A stretch of 64,000 nt of DNA, from the NCBI RefSeq assembly GCF_004346685.1, contig NZ_SMCO01000015.1, positions 20,794-84,793 of the forward strand, in the 5' to 3' direction. This DNA is from Sulfurirhabdus autotrophica (GTDB lineage Bacteria > Pseudomonadota > Gammaproteobacteria > Burkholderiales > SMCO01). Numbering within the stretch: position 1 is the stretch's first letter; the number at the start of each line of letters is the position of its first letter. The position numbers and the translations under genes were made by a program. Under the pieces are notes generated by a model that worked only from the letters and a program-made list of their open reading frames with translations, was not told where the DNA came from and did no database searches. Positions 16,900 to 25,800 of this stretch are shown piece after piece.

Positions 16900-18771
16900 A
16901 TGGTAAAAAAAAATATACTGACTCACTCCAAAATGAAAAAAGTTGCGGAGCATGTCCAGCGAGGGGCTTTTGCTGAGGCAAAGACGCTTCTTGAGCAGGT
17001 TTGTAAAGTTGATCGTGTTGATGCTGAAGCTTGGTTTATGCTGGGTGTAGTAAATTGGAAATTGGAGCTTCCTGATGAGGCACTGACATGCTTGCACTTG
17101 GCAGTTAGGCTCCGCCCCGATCATGCCCTCAGTCATTACAATTTAGGTACCATCTTTCGTGCCCAAGGGCGGTTGGAGGATGCAGTGCAGTCATTTGGGG
17201 AAGTATTGCGTCTTGATCCCAGCCAAATGGCAACCTATGAAACATTAAAAGCGATATTGCTGGAACTGGATAGGGCTGAGGATGCTGCGCGGTGTCATCT
17301 AGAGATGCTGAAGCGTTATCCACTCAATGCAGATACCTATGCAAGCAAAGGCTCGATGCTTCATATTCTCAGCAGGCTTGAGGAGGCGGCTGATTGTTAT
17401 CGAAAGGCATTGCAACTCAAACCAGGTAGTGCTTCACTGCATGATAGTCTGGCAAGCGCTTTGTGTGTACAGGGTCAATATAAAGAGGCAATTGAGAATC
17501 ACCGGATTGCATTGCAACTCGATCCGGGGAACTATCAGTTCCATTCCAATTTTTTGCTAACCTTGCAGTACTCGCCGGGAATTGATTCAGCAGAAATCTT
17601 TGATGAGCATTGTAGTGCGGCCAAAGCCTATGCATTCAAGCCTATTAAAGAGGTGGTTTATGCCAATAAAAGTGAGCCAGAGCGGCGTCTTCGGGTAGGT
17701 TATGTATCGTCGGATTTTAGATTGCACTCGGTCGCTTTTTTCCTGGAGCCGCTTTTGGAAGCTCATGATGCAAATCACATCGAAATTTTTTGTTATTCTG
17801 GAGTGTCGCACCCAGATGTCATGACGCACCGTATGCAAAATATTGCGCACCATTGGCGGGATATTAGTAGTTTGTCGGATGAACAGGTGGCAGCTATGGT
17901 GAACTCAGACGGTATAGATATTCTGGTGGATTTGGCAGGCTACACTGGTGGTTGCCGCTTGGGTTTGTTTGCACAAAAGCCGGCGCCATTACAGGTGAGT
18001 TGGTTGGGGTATTTGGACACAACCGGCCTCGAAACAATGGATTATCGCCTAACAGATTCGTTTGTTGATTCTCACGGTCGAGATTCGTTTTATGTGGAGT
18101 CGCTGATTCGATTGCCTGGTTGCTTCCTTTGCTATAAGCCTTTTCAGAATGCTCCGGAAGTAGCTATGCTTCCAGCCCTTGGAAATAACTTTGTGACCTT
18201 CGGATCGTTTAATGCGTTACCAAAGATCAATGAAGAAGTAGTTGCGTTATGGGGGGGGGTTCTAAACGCTGTTCCTCGTTCAAGGTTGTTCATAAAAAGC
18301 TCAGCTCTTACAGATAGAGCTACGTCAGAGCGATATTATAATTTGTTTGAATCGCAAGGTGTCGGGCGAGATCGAGTTGAATTAATTGGTCATACTGTGA
18401 CTCAGCAAGAACATCTGGACCTTTACAAGCGAATTGATATTGCTTTGGATACATTTCCATATAACGGTGCTACAACTACTTGCGAAGCGTTGTGGATGGG
18501 GGTGCCTGTAATAACCTTGGCTGGAGTGAGAAACTCCAGTCGAATGGGGCTGAGTCTGTTAAATTCAGTGGGGATGCAGGGCTGGATTGCGGAAACACCA
18601 GAGCAATATCTAGAGATAGCAGTGAAAATGTCAGCTGATCTATCAAATCTTTCTGGACTAAGGAGTGGGTTGCGTGAACGCGTGGCTACATCGCCCTTAA
18701 CTGATGGAAAATCGTTTGCAAAAAAAATAGAAAATGTTTATCGGGAAATATGGTGTAAATGGTGCGCTTAA
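16900..18771 (+). CDS. TPR-repeat O-GlcNAc-transferase-like glycosyltransferase (GT41)
   Basis: This 623-residue protein has TPR repeats from about residue 10 to 225 (DAEAWFMLGVV, HYNLGTIFRAQGRL). A GT41/SPINDLY catalytic region follows (about 258-615): RLRVGYVSSDFRLHSV, the VDLAGYTGGCRLGLF segment, PAPLQVSWLGYLDTTGL and DTFPYNGATTTCEALWMGVP. In bacteria such enzymes O-glycosylate proteins on Ser or Thr. Ser/Thr/Asn-rich exported proteins are encoded on both sides, which makes them reasonable but unproven targets; modification would have to precede export. Its N-terminal module resembles the TPR modules at 10972 and 13026. There is no strong ribosome site before ATG 16900; ATG 16933 is an alternative. 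Confidence 0.88.
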   Translation: MVKKNILTHSKMKKVAEHVQRGAFAEAKTLLEQVCKVDRVDAEAWFMLGVVNWKLELPDEALTCLHLAVRLRPDHALSHYNLGTIFRAQGRLEDAVQSFGEVLRLDPSQMATYETLKAILLELDRAEDAARCHLEMLKRYPLNADTYASKGSMLHILSRLEEAADCYRKALQLKPGSASLHDSLASALCVQGQYKEAIENHRIALQLDPGNYQFHSNFLLTLQYSPGIDSAEIFDEHCSAAKAYAFKPIKEVVYANKSEPERRLRVGYVSSDFRLHSVAFFLEPLLEAHDANHIEIFCYSGVSHPDVMTHRMQNIAHHWRDISSLSDEQVAAMVNSDGIDILVDLAGYTGGCRLGLFAQKPAPLQVSWLGYLDTTGLETMDYRLTDSFVDSHGRDSFYVESLIRLPGCFLCYKPFQNAPEVAMLPALGNNFVTFGSFNALPKINEEVVALWGGVLNAVPRSRLFIKSSALTDRATSERYYNLFESQGVGRDRVELIGHTVTQQEHLDLYKRIDIALDTFPYNGATTTCEALWMGVPVITLAGVRNSSRMGLSLLNSVGMQGWIAETPEQYLEIAVKMSADLSNLSGLRSGLRERVATSPLTDGKSFAKKIENVYREIWCKWCA

Positions 18772-18817
18772 CTAGTTTCATAAACTTAAGTTTGAATATT
18801 TACTTAGCATGAATTTT

Positions 18818-18860
18818 GTGCCAAAGTGATTTGCTGGTTAAGTCCACGGCACTTTGGCGC
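18818..18860 (+). other. Hairpin downstream of the TPR glycosyltransferase
   Basis: GTGCCAAAGTG (18818-18828) pairs with CACTTTGGCGC (18850-18860) through one wobble, with a 21-base loop. It has no T-run, so it is at most a weak or factor-dependent terminator. Confidence 0.4.
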
Positions 18861-18883
18861 TTATGAGAGACGAAAAAACTGTT

Positions 18884-18900
18884 TGTCGAAAAATTTTACA
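18884..18900 (+). promoter_or_regulatory. 17-bp element (distal) upstream of the 19329 gene
   Basis: TGTCGAAAAATTTTACA is identical to the copy at 2083. It is 307 bp before the sigma-54 promoter. Confidence 0.62.
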
Positions 18901-19100
18901 TCTATTTTGTAGATAAAAAGACTATTTTCTTGCTGCTTTAAGGATGCTAGAAAGTGATGTTATGCGTGATATTTGAAGGTGAAAGTAAAAAAATCTTGTA
19001 TTTACTGGGTTGCGTTGATTTAAATTTTTAATTTTGCTGTCTGATATTGCGCTTTGTAAAAAGTTATGGATTTTATTTCGAGTATATAAACGCATTAAAA

Positions 19101-19117
19101 TGTCGAAATAATTTACA
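19101..19117 (+). promoter_or_regulatory. 17-bp element (proximal) upstream of the 19329 gene
   Basis: TGTCGAAATAATTTACA fits the consensus and lies 90 bp before the sigma-54 promoter, the same distance as at 2083/2173. Confidence 0.62.
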
Positions 19118-19190
19118 CATTAATGCGAATAAATTCAAAATTATGACAAAGGGTAATGTAACTCAATGAAATTAAATAAGTAGTATTTTC

Positions 19191-19206
19191 TGGTACGAAA
19201 ATTGCT
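19191..19206 (+). promoter_or_regulatory. rpoN-dependent: Predicted sigma-54 (-24/-12) promoter
   Basis: TGGTACGAAAATTGCT has the correct ten-base GG-GC spacing and lies about 120 bases before the coding start at 19329. Confidence 0.7.
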
Positions 19207-19328
19207 TAAATAATTATTAAGTAAATATTATCTGGTATTAAAGTGCTAGGTTAATGTAGATATATGGAACATTAATGCTAACAATAATTGTTAAACGGTA
19301 GTTGAAAATTAACTGGGGATTGAGGAAG

Positions 19329-20174
19329 ATGGAGAATATTAAATTCTTAAGTAAGCGTAGATTGGCTTTGGTGTCTATGTTGGCAGCATATGTAGGACTA
19401 AGTGCAAATGCTCAAGCATCAGCCTATGCTGTTTCCACTAATACAATTTCTAATTTTGGAATGACATTTTCTCCAACATCCAGTTTTTCAGCCTTTACGT
19501 TTTCATCTGATGCTGCCACTTTAGGTAGCACAGGTAATGGCAATGCTGCAACAATGAATGCGCCTGCTGTTTGTATTGGTTGTAGTTATTCGGACTCCTA
19601 TTTTTCACATGGTATGAGTGCAACCGAATATTCTTATGGTGATGCACGAATTACTAACGCTAACGTATTGTTAGGTTCTGGTGGAGCATCTACGATTGGT
19701 GAATCATCAATAAACAATGGTACTGGCTCGGGTTATGGAAATAACACGATGGTAGGCTTCTTTTCAATAAGTGCACCAACCAGTATTGGTATTAACTTTG
19801 ATGCTACACCTTTCTTGTTAACTCAACTTGCAGCCGGGGGATTGGCCTCTACTGCCAATATCAGTACGACTGTTACAATTAGAGATAGTAACAATGTTAC
19901 TGTTTTTTCTTGGGCACCAAATGGTAAGTTGGATGGTTCCGAAACAGCTGATACCTACGATCTAAATTGGGGGATCGGTCAGGGAGGCAGTTTTACTGGA
20001 TCGGCGGGACATTTCTCTAATTCTGTTACGTTGAATAATAGTGGTTTTTATACTTTGAATATTGCAATGAATAACTCCGTATTTGTTAGTGCAGTACCTG
20101 TGCCAGCAGCATTATGGTTGATGGGCTCTGGATTGGTTGGGTTGGTGGGGTTCGCGCGTCGCAGGGCTATCTAG
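19329..20174 (+). CDS. PEP-CTERM-like (VPVPA) exported protein 4
   Basis: The frame is open from TTG 19302. ATG 19329 is preferred because it starts a compact signal peptide (SKRRLALVSMLAAYVGLSA, cut near AQA), although GAGGA lies unusually close to it. The ectodomain of the 281-residue product is Ser/Thr/Asn-rich. It shares blocks with the next gene product: FSWAPNG, ET(A/S)D, YDLNWGI versus FDLNYGI, and the FY-LNI-MNNS ending. A Cys pair (CIGCSYSD) is present only in this copy. The C-terminus has VPVPAALWLMGSGLVGLVG and a final ARRR cluster, a VPLPA-type exosortase signal. It is driven by the sigma-54 promoter at 19191 and is possibly co-transcribed with 20322. Confidence 0.87.
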   Translation: MENIKFLSKRRLALVSMLAAYVGLSANAQASAYAVSTNTISNFGMTFSPTSSFSAFTFSSDAATLGSTGNGNAATMNAPAVCIGCSYSDSYFSHGMSATEYSYGDARITNANVLLGSGGASTIGESSINNGTGSGYGNNTMVGFFSISAPTSIGINFDATPFLLTQLAAGGLASTANISTTVTIRDSNNVTVFSWAPNGKLDGSETADTYDLNWGIGQGGSFTGSAGHFSNSVTLNNSGFYTLNIAMNNSVFVSAVPVPAALWLMGSGLVGLVGFARRRAI

Positions 20175-20294
20175 TGCAAAGTTAAGTCTAATAATTTAGC
20201 GCAAGCTTTGTGATTTGCATAATTTAGTTTGAATGCTGTGTGCTGAGAATATAAAAAAATTAGGTAGCGGAAAAGTATACCAATTTTAAAGGGT

Positions 20295-20309
20295 GCGTCA
20301 TAAAGACGC
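20295..20309 (+). other. Small hairpin in front of the 20322 start codon
   Basis: GCGTC/GACGC forms a five-pair stem with a five-base loop, ending 12 bases before ATG 20322. The region lacks a clear ribosome site. The stem is short, so a role in translation is only possible. Confidence 0.25.
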
Positions 20310-20321
20310 TCAATAAATAAT

Positions 20322-21074
20322 ATGTTAATTGAACAAAAAAAAACAATGTCGATTGGTAGGGGTGCATTATTAGCCTTTGCAATTATGGGTGTTTGTAGTC
20401 AGGCGGAAGCTGGTGCAATTGCTTCATCCAATACTACACTTTCCAATTTTGCAATAGGTTTCTCTAGTCCGAATTCTATCTCTTTTAATGGGTTTTCTGG
20501 TGGAAATGCTTCTATTACGGCGCCACCAGGTCCATTTGGAGGTGCAGTTTCTAGTGCACAAGTGTCGGGTAATGGAGCAAGTACCGGAACTAATACTTGG
20601 GTTGGGACTTTTTTTGTTAATACCCCAACCTCTGTTTCGTTTAGCTTTTCAGCGGATTCAAATCTAGTAGCGAGCCTGACTCCGGGAGGTGTGGTTTCTG
20701 CTGCCAACCTTTTTATGACGATTAGTATCAACGATCTTTTGGCTAACACTTCTGCATTTTCATGGGCGCCTAATGGTTTAGTGGGTGGGATTGTGGGTGG
20801 GGTCGAAACGTCAGATGCTTTTGATCTTAATTATGGAATAACTCAGTTTGGTTCTTTAGGAACTACTTCTTTCCAATCCGGAAATGGATTGTTTGCTGCA
20901 AATAGTTCATTGTTGAACCCTGGGTTTTACTTGATGAATATTTCAATGTCTAATTCGGCATTCGTATCTTCGGGAGGGTTGCCGGTTGCTTCAGTGCCAG
21001 AGCCTTCGGTTTTATGGTTGGTCGGTGTTGGTTTCCTCGGTTTTCTAATTGCTCGCCGTAGGTGCTGGTATTAA
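20322..21074 (+). CDS. PEP-CTERM exported protein 5 (classic VPEP signal)
   Basis: This 250-residue protein has a signal peptide (GRGALLAFAIMGVCSQAEA). Its ectodomain is paralogous to protein 4 at 19329 (LSNFAIGFSS, FSWAPNG, ETSDAFDLNYGI, GFYLMNISMSNSAFVSS). Unlike the other four exported proteins of this type it ends in the classic PEP form, VPEPSVLWLVGVGFLGF, followed by ARRR. Tandem paralogues therefore differ at the residues an exosortase reads. There is no obvious ribosome site before ATG 20322, and ATG 20346 is an alternative. A strong terminator follows. The function of the mature domain is unknown. Confidence 0.86.
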   Translation: MLIEQKKTMSIGRGALLAFAIMGVCSQAEAGAIASSNTTLSNFAIGFSSPNSISFNGFSGGNASITAPPGPFGGAVSSAQVSGNGASTGTNTWVGTFFVNTPTSVSFSFSADSNLVASLTPGGVVSAANLFMTISINDLLANTSAFSWAPNGLVGGIVGGVETSDAFDLNYGITQFGSLGTTSFQSGNGLFAANSSLLNPGFYLMNISMSNSAFVSSGGLPVASVPEPSVLWLVGVGFLGFLIARRRCWY

Positions 21075-21107
21075 GTGAATGCAAGTCAGTTACACTTATT
21101 GATAATT

Positions 21108-21134
21108 AGCCAGCATAAATTGCTGGCTTTTTTA
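21108..21134 (+). terminator. Rho-independent terminator
   Basis: AGCCAGCA (21108-21115) pairs with TGCTGGCT (21121-21128) across a five-base loop and runs into T residues. It separates the PEP-CTERM pair from the gsp operon. Confidence 0.92.
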
Positions 21135-21328
21135 TTTGGTTAAAGCTTAAGAAGATTTAACCTGTTGTTATATAGTTGGATATCTGATTTTTCAATGTGG
21201 TATTCAGTAATGTTTTACGTTACCTTGATCGTATTTCTAAATATAACGTAAATATACACTTTGTTGCAGTTTCACTTTCTGTGAAATTATTTGGTATTAA
21301 ATAACTATATACGGTATTCTTTCGTGAC

Positions 21329-22168
21329 ATGTCAGGTATGCAGGATTTAAATATATTGTTTCGAAATTATTTTCAAGCGCGTGGGGTTTTATTGTTATCA
21401 GGCGGGTTAGTCGTTTTGTTGTGCTGGTTTTTGGCGCAGTGGACGTGGCTAGTTATAACTCCAAAAACTCATGGGGTTTCGTTTGAAAAATTGATTTTTT
21501 CTGCTCAGGACTCTGTGAACGTGATCATCTCAAGCCAACTATATGGAGGAGTGGGTTATTCACATGCTGACGGGACTTTAACACTATCTAATTATAAATT
21601 ACATGGTGTATATTCGGCAAATGATTCGCAGCTAGCCTTTGCTATCATAGCGGTGGATGGTAAACCTGACCAACCCTTTCTGGTTGGGGATGAAATTTCG
21701 CAATCATCGTTTCTTAATGCGGTTTATCCCGATTATGTGGAGATTCGTAGGCAGGGTAAGTTGGAACGTTTGGATTTGGATATAAAATTTTTAAGCCAGA
21801 GCGTGGATGCTGCTGATGCAACTGAATTTAATTTAAATGTGCGTTCTGAAGGTGCTGGCAACTTTTCATTTTCACGTAAAGAATTAACGAAGGCTTTGCA
21901 AAACCCAAAACAATTGAAAGTATTAGGCAATTTGGCCAAGCCTCCGCATGGATCAGGTATAGCTGTAAATACTGCGCCAAAAGGTAGCTTAGCTCAGAAA
22001 TTAGGGTTGCAGCAAGGGGACTTGATTTTAGCGGTGAACGGTCAAGTTGCCTCTAATATGGGAATAATAAATCAGCTTTATCAGCAATTGAATGAGATCG
22101 GTCAGGTGAAATTACAGTGTCTGCGTAATGGTCAGACGCTTTATATGAATTATACGGTTCAACAATAA
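21329..22168 (+). CDS. gspC: Type II secretion system protein GspC
   Basis: This 279-residue protein has one N-terminal membrane segment (GVLLLSGGLVVLLCWFLAQW, about 20-39), a periplasmic HR-like domain (about 55-150), and a C-terminal PDZ domain (about 195-278: GIAVNTAPKGSLAQKLGLQQGDLILAVNG). GspC links the inner-membrane platform to the GspD secretin and selects substrates. It opens the operon, and gspD follows 20 bases later. The sequence alone shows no clear promoter. All core gsp genes C to N follow in usual order, apart from one inserted gene at 27001. No prepilin peptidase (gspO) is present in the window. Confidence 0.9.
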   Translation: MSGMQDLNILFRNYFQARGVLLLSGGLVVLLCWFLAQWTWLVITPKTHGVSFEKLIFSAQDSVNVIISSQLYGGVGYSHADGTLTLSNYKLHGVYSANDSQLAFAIIAVDGKPDQPFLVGDEISQSSFLNAVYPDYVEIRRQGKLERLDLDIKFLSQSVDAADATEFNLNVRSEGAGNFSFSRKELTKALQNPKQLKVLGNLAKPPHGSGIAVNTAPKGSLAQKLGLQQGDLILAVNGQVASNMGIINQLYQQLNEIGQVKLQCLRNGQTLYMNYTVQQ

Positions 22169-22188
22169 TTCGAAGGGCAGGGAGGAGT

Positions 22189-24237
22189 ATGAGGTTTACA
22201 TCTAGTAGTATTTGGTCTGTTGTTGGATTGATTTTAAGCAGTTTATTGGTATTTCCATCGTTTGCTGAAGATGAGCAGGTTACGCTGAATTTTGTTAACG
22301 CAGATATAGATTCGGTTGTGAAAGCAGTTGGTGTGATCACAGGAAAGAATTTTGTTATTGATCCACGCGTCAAAGGAACAATCAATATTGTTTCCTCTAA
22401 ACCTGTACCACGCAATCTGACATATCAGATTTTGTTATCAGCCCTACGTTTGCAAGGATTCGCAGCGGTAGAAGGCCAGGGCGTTGTTAAGATTCTTCCT
22501 GAGGCTGACGCGAAACAAAACTTTAGTGTGACAACTGGAAAAACATTAACGACCAGTGGTGATAAGATCGTCACACAAGTCTATCCACTTCAATATGAGT
22601 CAGCGGCACAATTAGTCCCCGTGCTTCGTCCATTGATTGGCCCCAATAATTCTATTTCTGCTTATCCCAACACAAATACCTTGGTGATTACAGATTACGC
22701 TGACAACATTAAACGCATCAATAAGATAATCGATTCAATTGACCAGCCAAGTGGCAGTGAATTGACCATTATCAAATTGCAATATGCATCTGCTTTGGAT
22801 ATGGCACAGCAGCTCAGTCGCTTGATAAGTGAGGGTCCTGGGGTGCCAGCGGCACCTGGTGCACAAGCTGGTGCGGGGCAGCAATTTGTTGTTTCGGCTG
22901 ATGTACGTAGCAATAGTTTGCTTATTCGCTCCAGTAATCCTGCACAGTTAACTCGTTTGCGCAGTTTGGTGACTCAAATGGATGTGCCGACAAGTGAGTC
23001 AGGAAATATGCATGTAGTGTATTTGCGTAATGCTGAAGCAGGGAAGTTGGCGGAAACGCTACGTGCCGTTCTATCCGGTGAGGTAAAGAGTGCTCAGGTT
23101 GCAGGTGCGGTTGCAGGGCAACCGGGGTTGCCTCAGACCTCTCTTGGGACTGGGATTATTCAGGCGGATACGGCTACTAACTCGCTCATTATTACAGCGC
23201 CAGATAATGTTTATAATTCGCTGCGTTCTGTTATTGATAAGCTGGATGCCAGGCGAGCGCAGGTTTTTGTTGAAGCATTAATCGCTGAAATAACGATGGA
23301 TAAAGCGGCTGAATTTGGTATTCAGTGGCAAGCCCCGCTCGGAAGTGGTGGCAATAATAGTGCAGTAGTAGCCGGGGTGAACTTTGGATCGGGTGGTTCT
23401 AACATTGCCAGTTTGTCTACCGGAACTGTGTTGCCATCTGCCGGTTTGAATTTGGGTTTACTGCAAAGGTTGACGATTGGTGGTAAGGAAATTGTTGGGT
23501 TAACCGCTTTGGCGCGTGCCCTTGAATCCGATGTCAATGCGAATATCCTCTCCACCCCAAATCTGTTGACGATGGATAATGAAGAAGCAAAAATCGTTAT
23601 TGGTAAGAATGTGCCGTTTATTACGGGTAGTTATGCCCAAGCGGCATCATCGACTGGTGGAGCGGTTACAGTTAACCCTTTCCAGACAATTGAACGAAAA
23701 GATGTGGGATTAACGCTAAAGATAAAACCGCAAGTAGCTGAGGGCGGGACGGTAAAATTGCAGATTTTGCAGGAGGCTTCTAGTATTCAGGATACGACCA
23801 ACCAGGCTGGTATTATCACTAATAAGCGCTCTATTGAATCAACGGTGTTGGTGAATGATGGTCAAACGATTGTATTGGGTGGTTTGATTCAGGATGATGT
23901 TCAGGATGGGGTGGATAAGGTGCCTGGTTTAGGTGATATTCCGGTTTTTGGTAGTTTGTTTAAGTACGAAAAACGTAAACATGTGAAAACCAATTTGATG
24001 GTTTTTATCAGACCAATAATTATACGAAATGCCATTGCATCTGACTCATTGACTGGTGATCGGTATGATTATATCCGTAATGTTCAAGGGCAGTCAAAAT
24101 TGAAATCGCATTTGTTCTTGCCGGATATTGCTAATCCTCAGCTACCTGAACGCAAGGTAAACCAAGTTGCTGTCGAAGGTGAACAAACTGGGGTGATCAA
24201 GGGTGCAGATGTGCCAAAAATTGAGGTAATTCATTAG
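22189..24237 (+). CDS. gspD: Type II secretion system secretin GspD
   Basis: This 682-residue secretin forms the outer-membrane channel. It has a signal peptide (LVFPSFAED), N0 to N3 ring-building domains (about 28-345, repeated VYPLQYESAAQLVPVLRPLI / IIKLQYASALDMAQQL / HVVYLRNAEAGKLAETL units), and the secretin core (about 365-610). The core ends with the family signature VPGLGDIPVFGSLFK (about 582) and LMVFIRPIII. A short Gly/Ala-rich insert (GAQAGAGQQ) in N2 is normal. ATG 22189 has a strong GGAGGAG site. The final 70 residues may be a pilotin-binding tail, but no pilotin gene is seen. Confidence 0.95.
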   Translation: MRFTSSSIWSVVGLILSSLLVFPSFAEDEQVTLNFVNADIDSVVKAVGVITGKNFVIDPRVKGTINIVSSKPVPRNLTYQILLSALRLQGFAAVEGQGVVKILPEADAKQNFSVTTGKTLTTSGDKIVTQVYPLQYESAAQLVPVLRPLIGPNNSISAYPNTNTLVITDYADNIKRINKIIDSIDQPSGSELTIIKLQYASALDMAQQLSRLISEGPGVPAAPGAQAGAGQQFVVSADVRSNSLLIRSSNPAQLTRLRSLVTQMDVPTSESGNMHVVYLRNAEAGKLAETLRAVLSGEVKSAQVAGAVAGQPGLPQTSLGTGIIQADTATNSLIITAPDNVYNSLRSVIDKLDARRAQVFVEALIAEITMDKAAEFGIQWQAPLGSGGNNSAVVAGVNFGSGGSNIASLSTGTVLPSAGLNLGLLQRLTIGGKEIVGLTALARALESDVNANILSTPNLLTMDNEEAKIVIGKNVPFITGSYAQAASSTGGAVTVNPFQTIERKDVGLTLKIKPQVAEGGTVKLQILQEASSIQDTTNQAGIITNKRSIESTVLVNDGQTIVLGGLIQDDVQDGVDKVPGLGDIPVFGSLFKYEKRKHVKTNLMVFIRPIIIRNAIASDSLTGDRYDYIRNVQGQSKLKSHLFLPDIANPQLPERKVNQVAVEGEQTGVIKGADVPKIEVIH

Positions 24238-24288
24238 GGGTACACTTGGCTCTAGTGACCTCAAGACTTATTCCATCATTTTATATCT

Positions 24289-25800
24289 ATGCTGAATCAA
24301 AATTTATCCACTCCTGATCCCAAGGTAACTGGACTGCTTCCTTATCATATTGCCAAGAGTAAAGGTGTGATAGCAGTCCGCCAGATTGGCTATGAAATCG
24401 AAGTGTGGGTGAGGGATGGCTTGCAGGCTGAAACGCTGGCTGAGACCCGCAGAATTCTAGGAAAGCCGCTGCATCCTGTAGTGTTGGAGCCGGCAGTTTT
24501 TGAGCAATGTCTTACGTTAGCCTATGCTCGCCCGGATGACCATGCTGCCCGTTTAATGGGGGATATGGAGCAGGATTTTGATCTTCAGCAACTTTCACAG
24601 GATTTGCCGGTAATCGGCGATTTGTTGGAAGCAGAAGATAATGCACCGATTATCCGACTGATTAATGCCTTGCTGACTCAGGCGTTGCGGGAAAATGCTT
24701 CAGATATACATATTGAGCCTTACGAAACCAGATCGGTTGTGCGCTTTCGGGTAGATGGTGTGTTGCGCGATGTGATAGAGCCTCAACGTTCTTTGCACGC
24801 TGCAGTAGTGTCGCGGGTAAAGGTGATGTCGCAACTGGATATTTCTGAAAAACGCCTGCCGCAGGATGGCCGCATTACGCTGAAAATTGCGGGTCGGCCC
24901 GTTGATGTGCGCGTTTCCACCCTGCCTACTGGACATGGTGAGCGTGTTGTATTGCGTTTGCTTGACAAGCAACATGGCAGACTCAATCTTGATGGCTTGG
25001 GAATGGGCGCATCAACGATGGATGGGCTTGATCGGCTCATTCATCAGCAGCATGGTATTGTGCTGGTCACCGGTCCTACAGGCTCAGGTAAAACAACCAC
25101 GCTTTACGCTGCGCTTTCACGTCTGGATGCTGCGACGCGTAACATCATGACAGTAGAAGATCCCATTGAATATGATCTTGATGGGGTAGGGCAGACACAG
25201 GTCAATGCGCGCATCGACATGACTTTTGCACGGGCATTGCGTGCGATTCTGCGCCAGGATCCGGATGTGATCATGATTGGTGAGATTCGAGATCTTGAAA
25301 CGGCGCAGATAGCTGTACAGGCTAGCCTGACTGGGCACTTGGTATTGGCAACACTACACACTAACGATGCGGCAGGAGCGGTAACGCGTCTGATTGATAT
25401 GGGGGTAGAGCCTTTCTTGCTTGCGTCCAGTCTGTTGGGGGTTTTGGCGCAACGTCTGGTTAGGCGAACTTGCCCTGAGTGCCGTAACGCATATACGCCC
25501 GATGCAACTGAACTAAACATGCTGAACTTACCAAACCCACCAAGCACTTTGTTTACCGCGACCGGATGCCCGAGTTGCAATATGACTGGTTATAGAGGGC
25601 GGACTGGTATATACGAATTACTGAGTGTAGATGCTAATTTAAGGCGAATGATCCACGATGGAGAATCTGAGCAGTCCTTGCGTGATTACGCATTGAAGTC
25701 TGATTTAATCAGCTTGCGTCAGGATGGGATGCGCTGGGTGGTAACTGGAGATACAACGCTCGAAGAGGTGTTGCGCGTGGCGAGAGATGTCCGGATTTAG
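24289..25800 (+). CDS. gspE: Type II secretion system ATPase GspE
   Basis: This 503-residue cytoplasmic ATPase powers pseudopilus assembly. It shows the N-terminal GspL-binding region, Walker A GPTGSGKTTTLYAAL (about 262), the Asp and His boxes (VEDPIEYDLDG; LATLHTNDA), Walker B (PDVIMIGEIRDLET), and the zinc-binding tetracysteine CPEC (about 395) and CPSC (about 425). All catalytic residues are present. There is little ribosome-site signal before ATG 24289. Its end overlaps gspF by 14 bases. Confidence 0.95.
   Translation: MLNQNLSTPDPKVTGLLPYHIAKSKGVIAVRQIGYEIEVWVRDGLQAETLAETRRILGKPLHPVVLEPAVFEQCLTLAYARPDDHAARLMGDMEQDFDLQQLSQDLPVIGDLLEAEDNAPIIRLINALLTQALRENASDIHIEPYETRSVVRFRVDGVLRDVIEPQRSLHAAVVSRVKVMSQLDISEKRLPQDGRITLKIAGRPVDVRVSTLPTGHGERVVLRLLDKQHGRLNLDGLGMGASTMDGLDRLIHQQHGIVLVTGPTGSGKTTTLYAALSRLDAATRNIMTVEDPIEYDLDGVGQTQVNARIDMTFARALRAILRQDPDVIMIGEIRDLETAQIAVQASLTGHLVLATLHTNDAAGAVTRLIDMGVEPFLLASSLLGVLAQRLVRRTCPECRNAYTPDATELNMLNLPNPPSTLFTATGCPSCNMTGYRGRTGIYELLSVDANLRRMIHDGESEQSLRDYALKSDLISLRQDGMRWVVTGDTTLEEVLRVARDVRI

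Larger units (their letters stand above)
18772..19328. other. Regulatory intergenic region upstream of the second PEP-CTERM pair
   Basis: About 550 non-coding bases hold the hairpin at 18818, two 17-bp elements and a sigma-54 promoter. The arrangement repeats that of the regions before 2442 and 7896. I see no gene. Confidence 0.7.

Noticed and set aside
25104..25580. 158-codon antisense frame
   Set aside because: Shadow of gspE across its conserved ATPase motifs.
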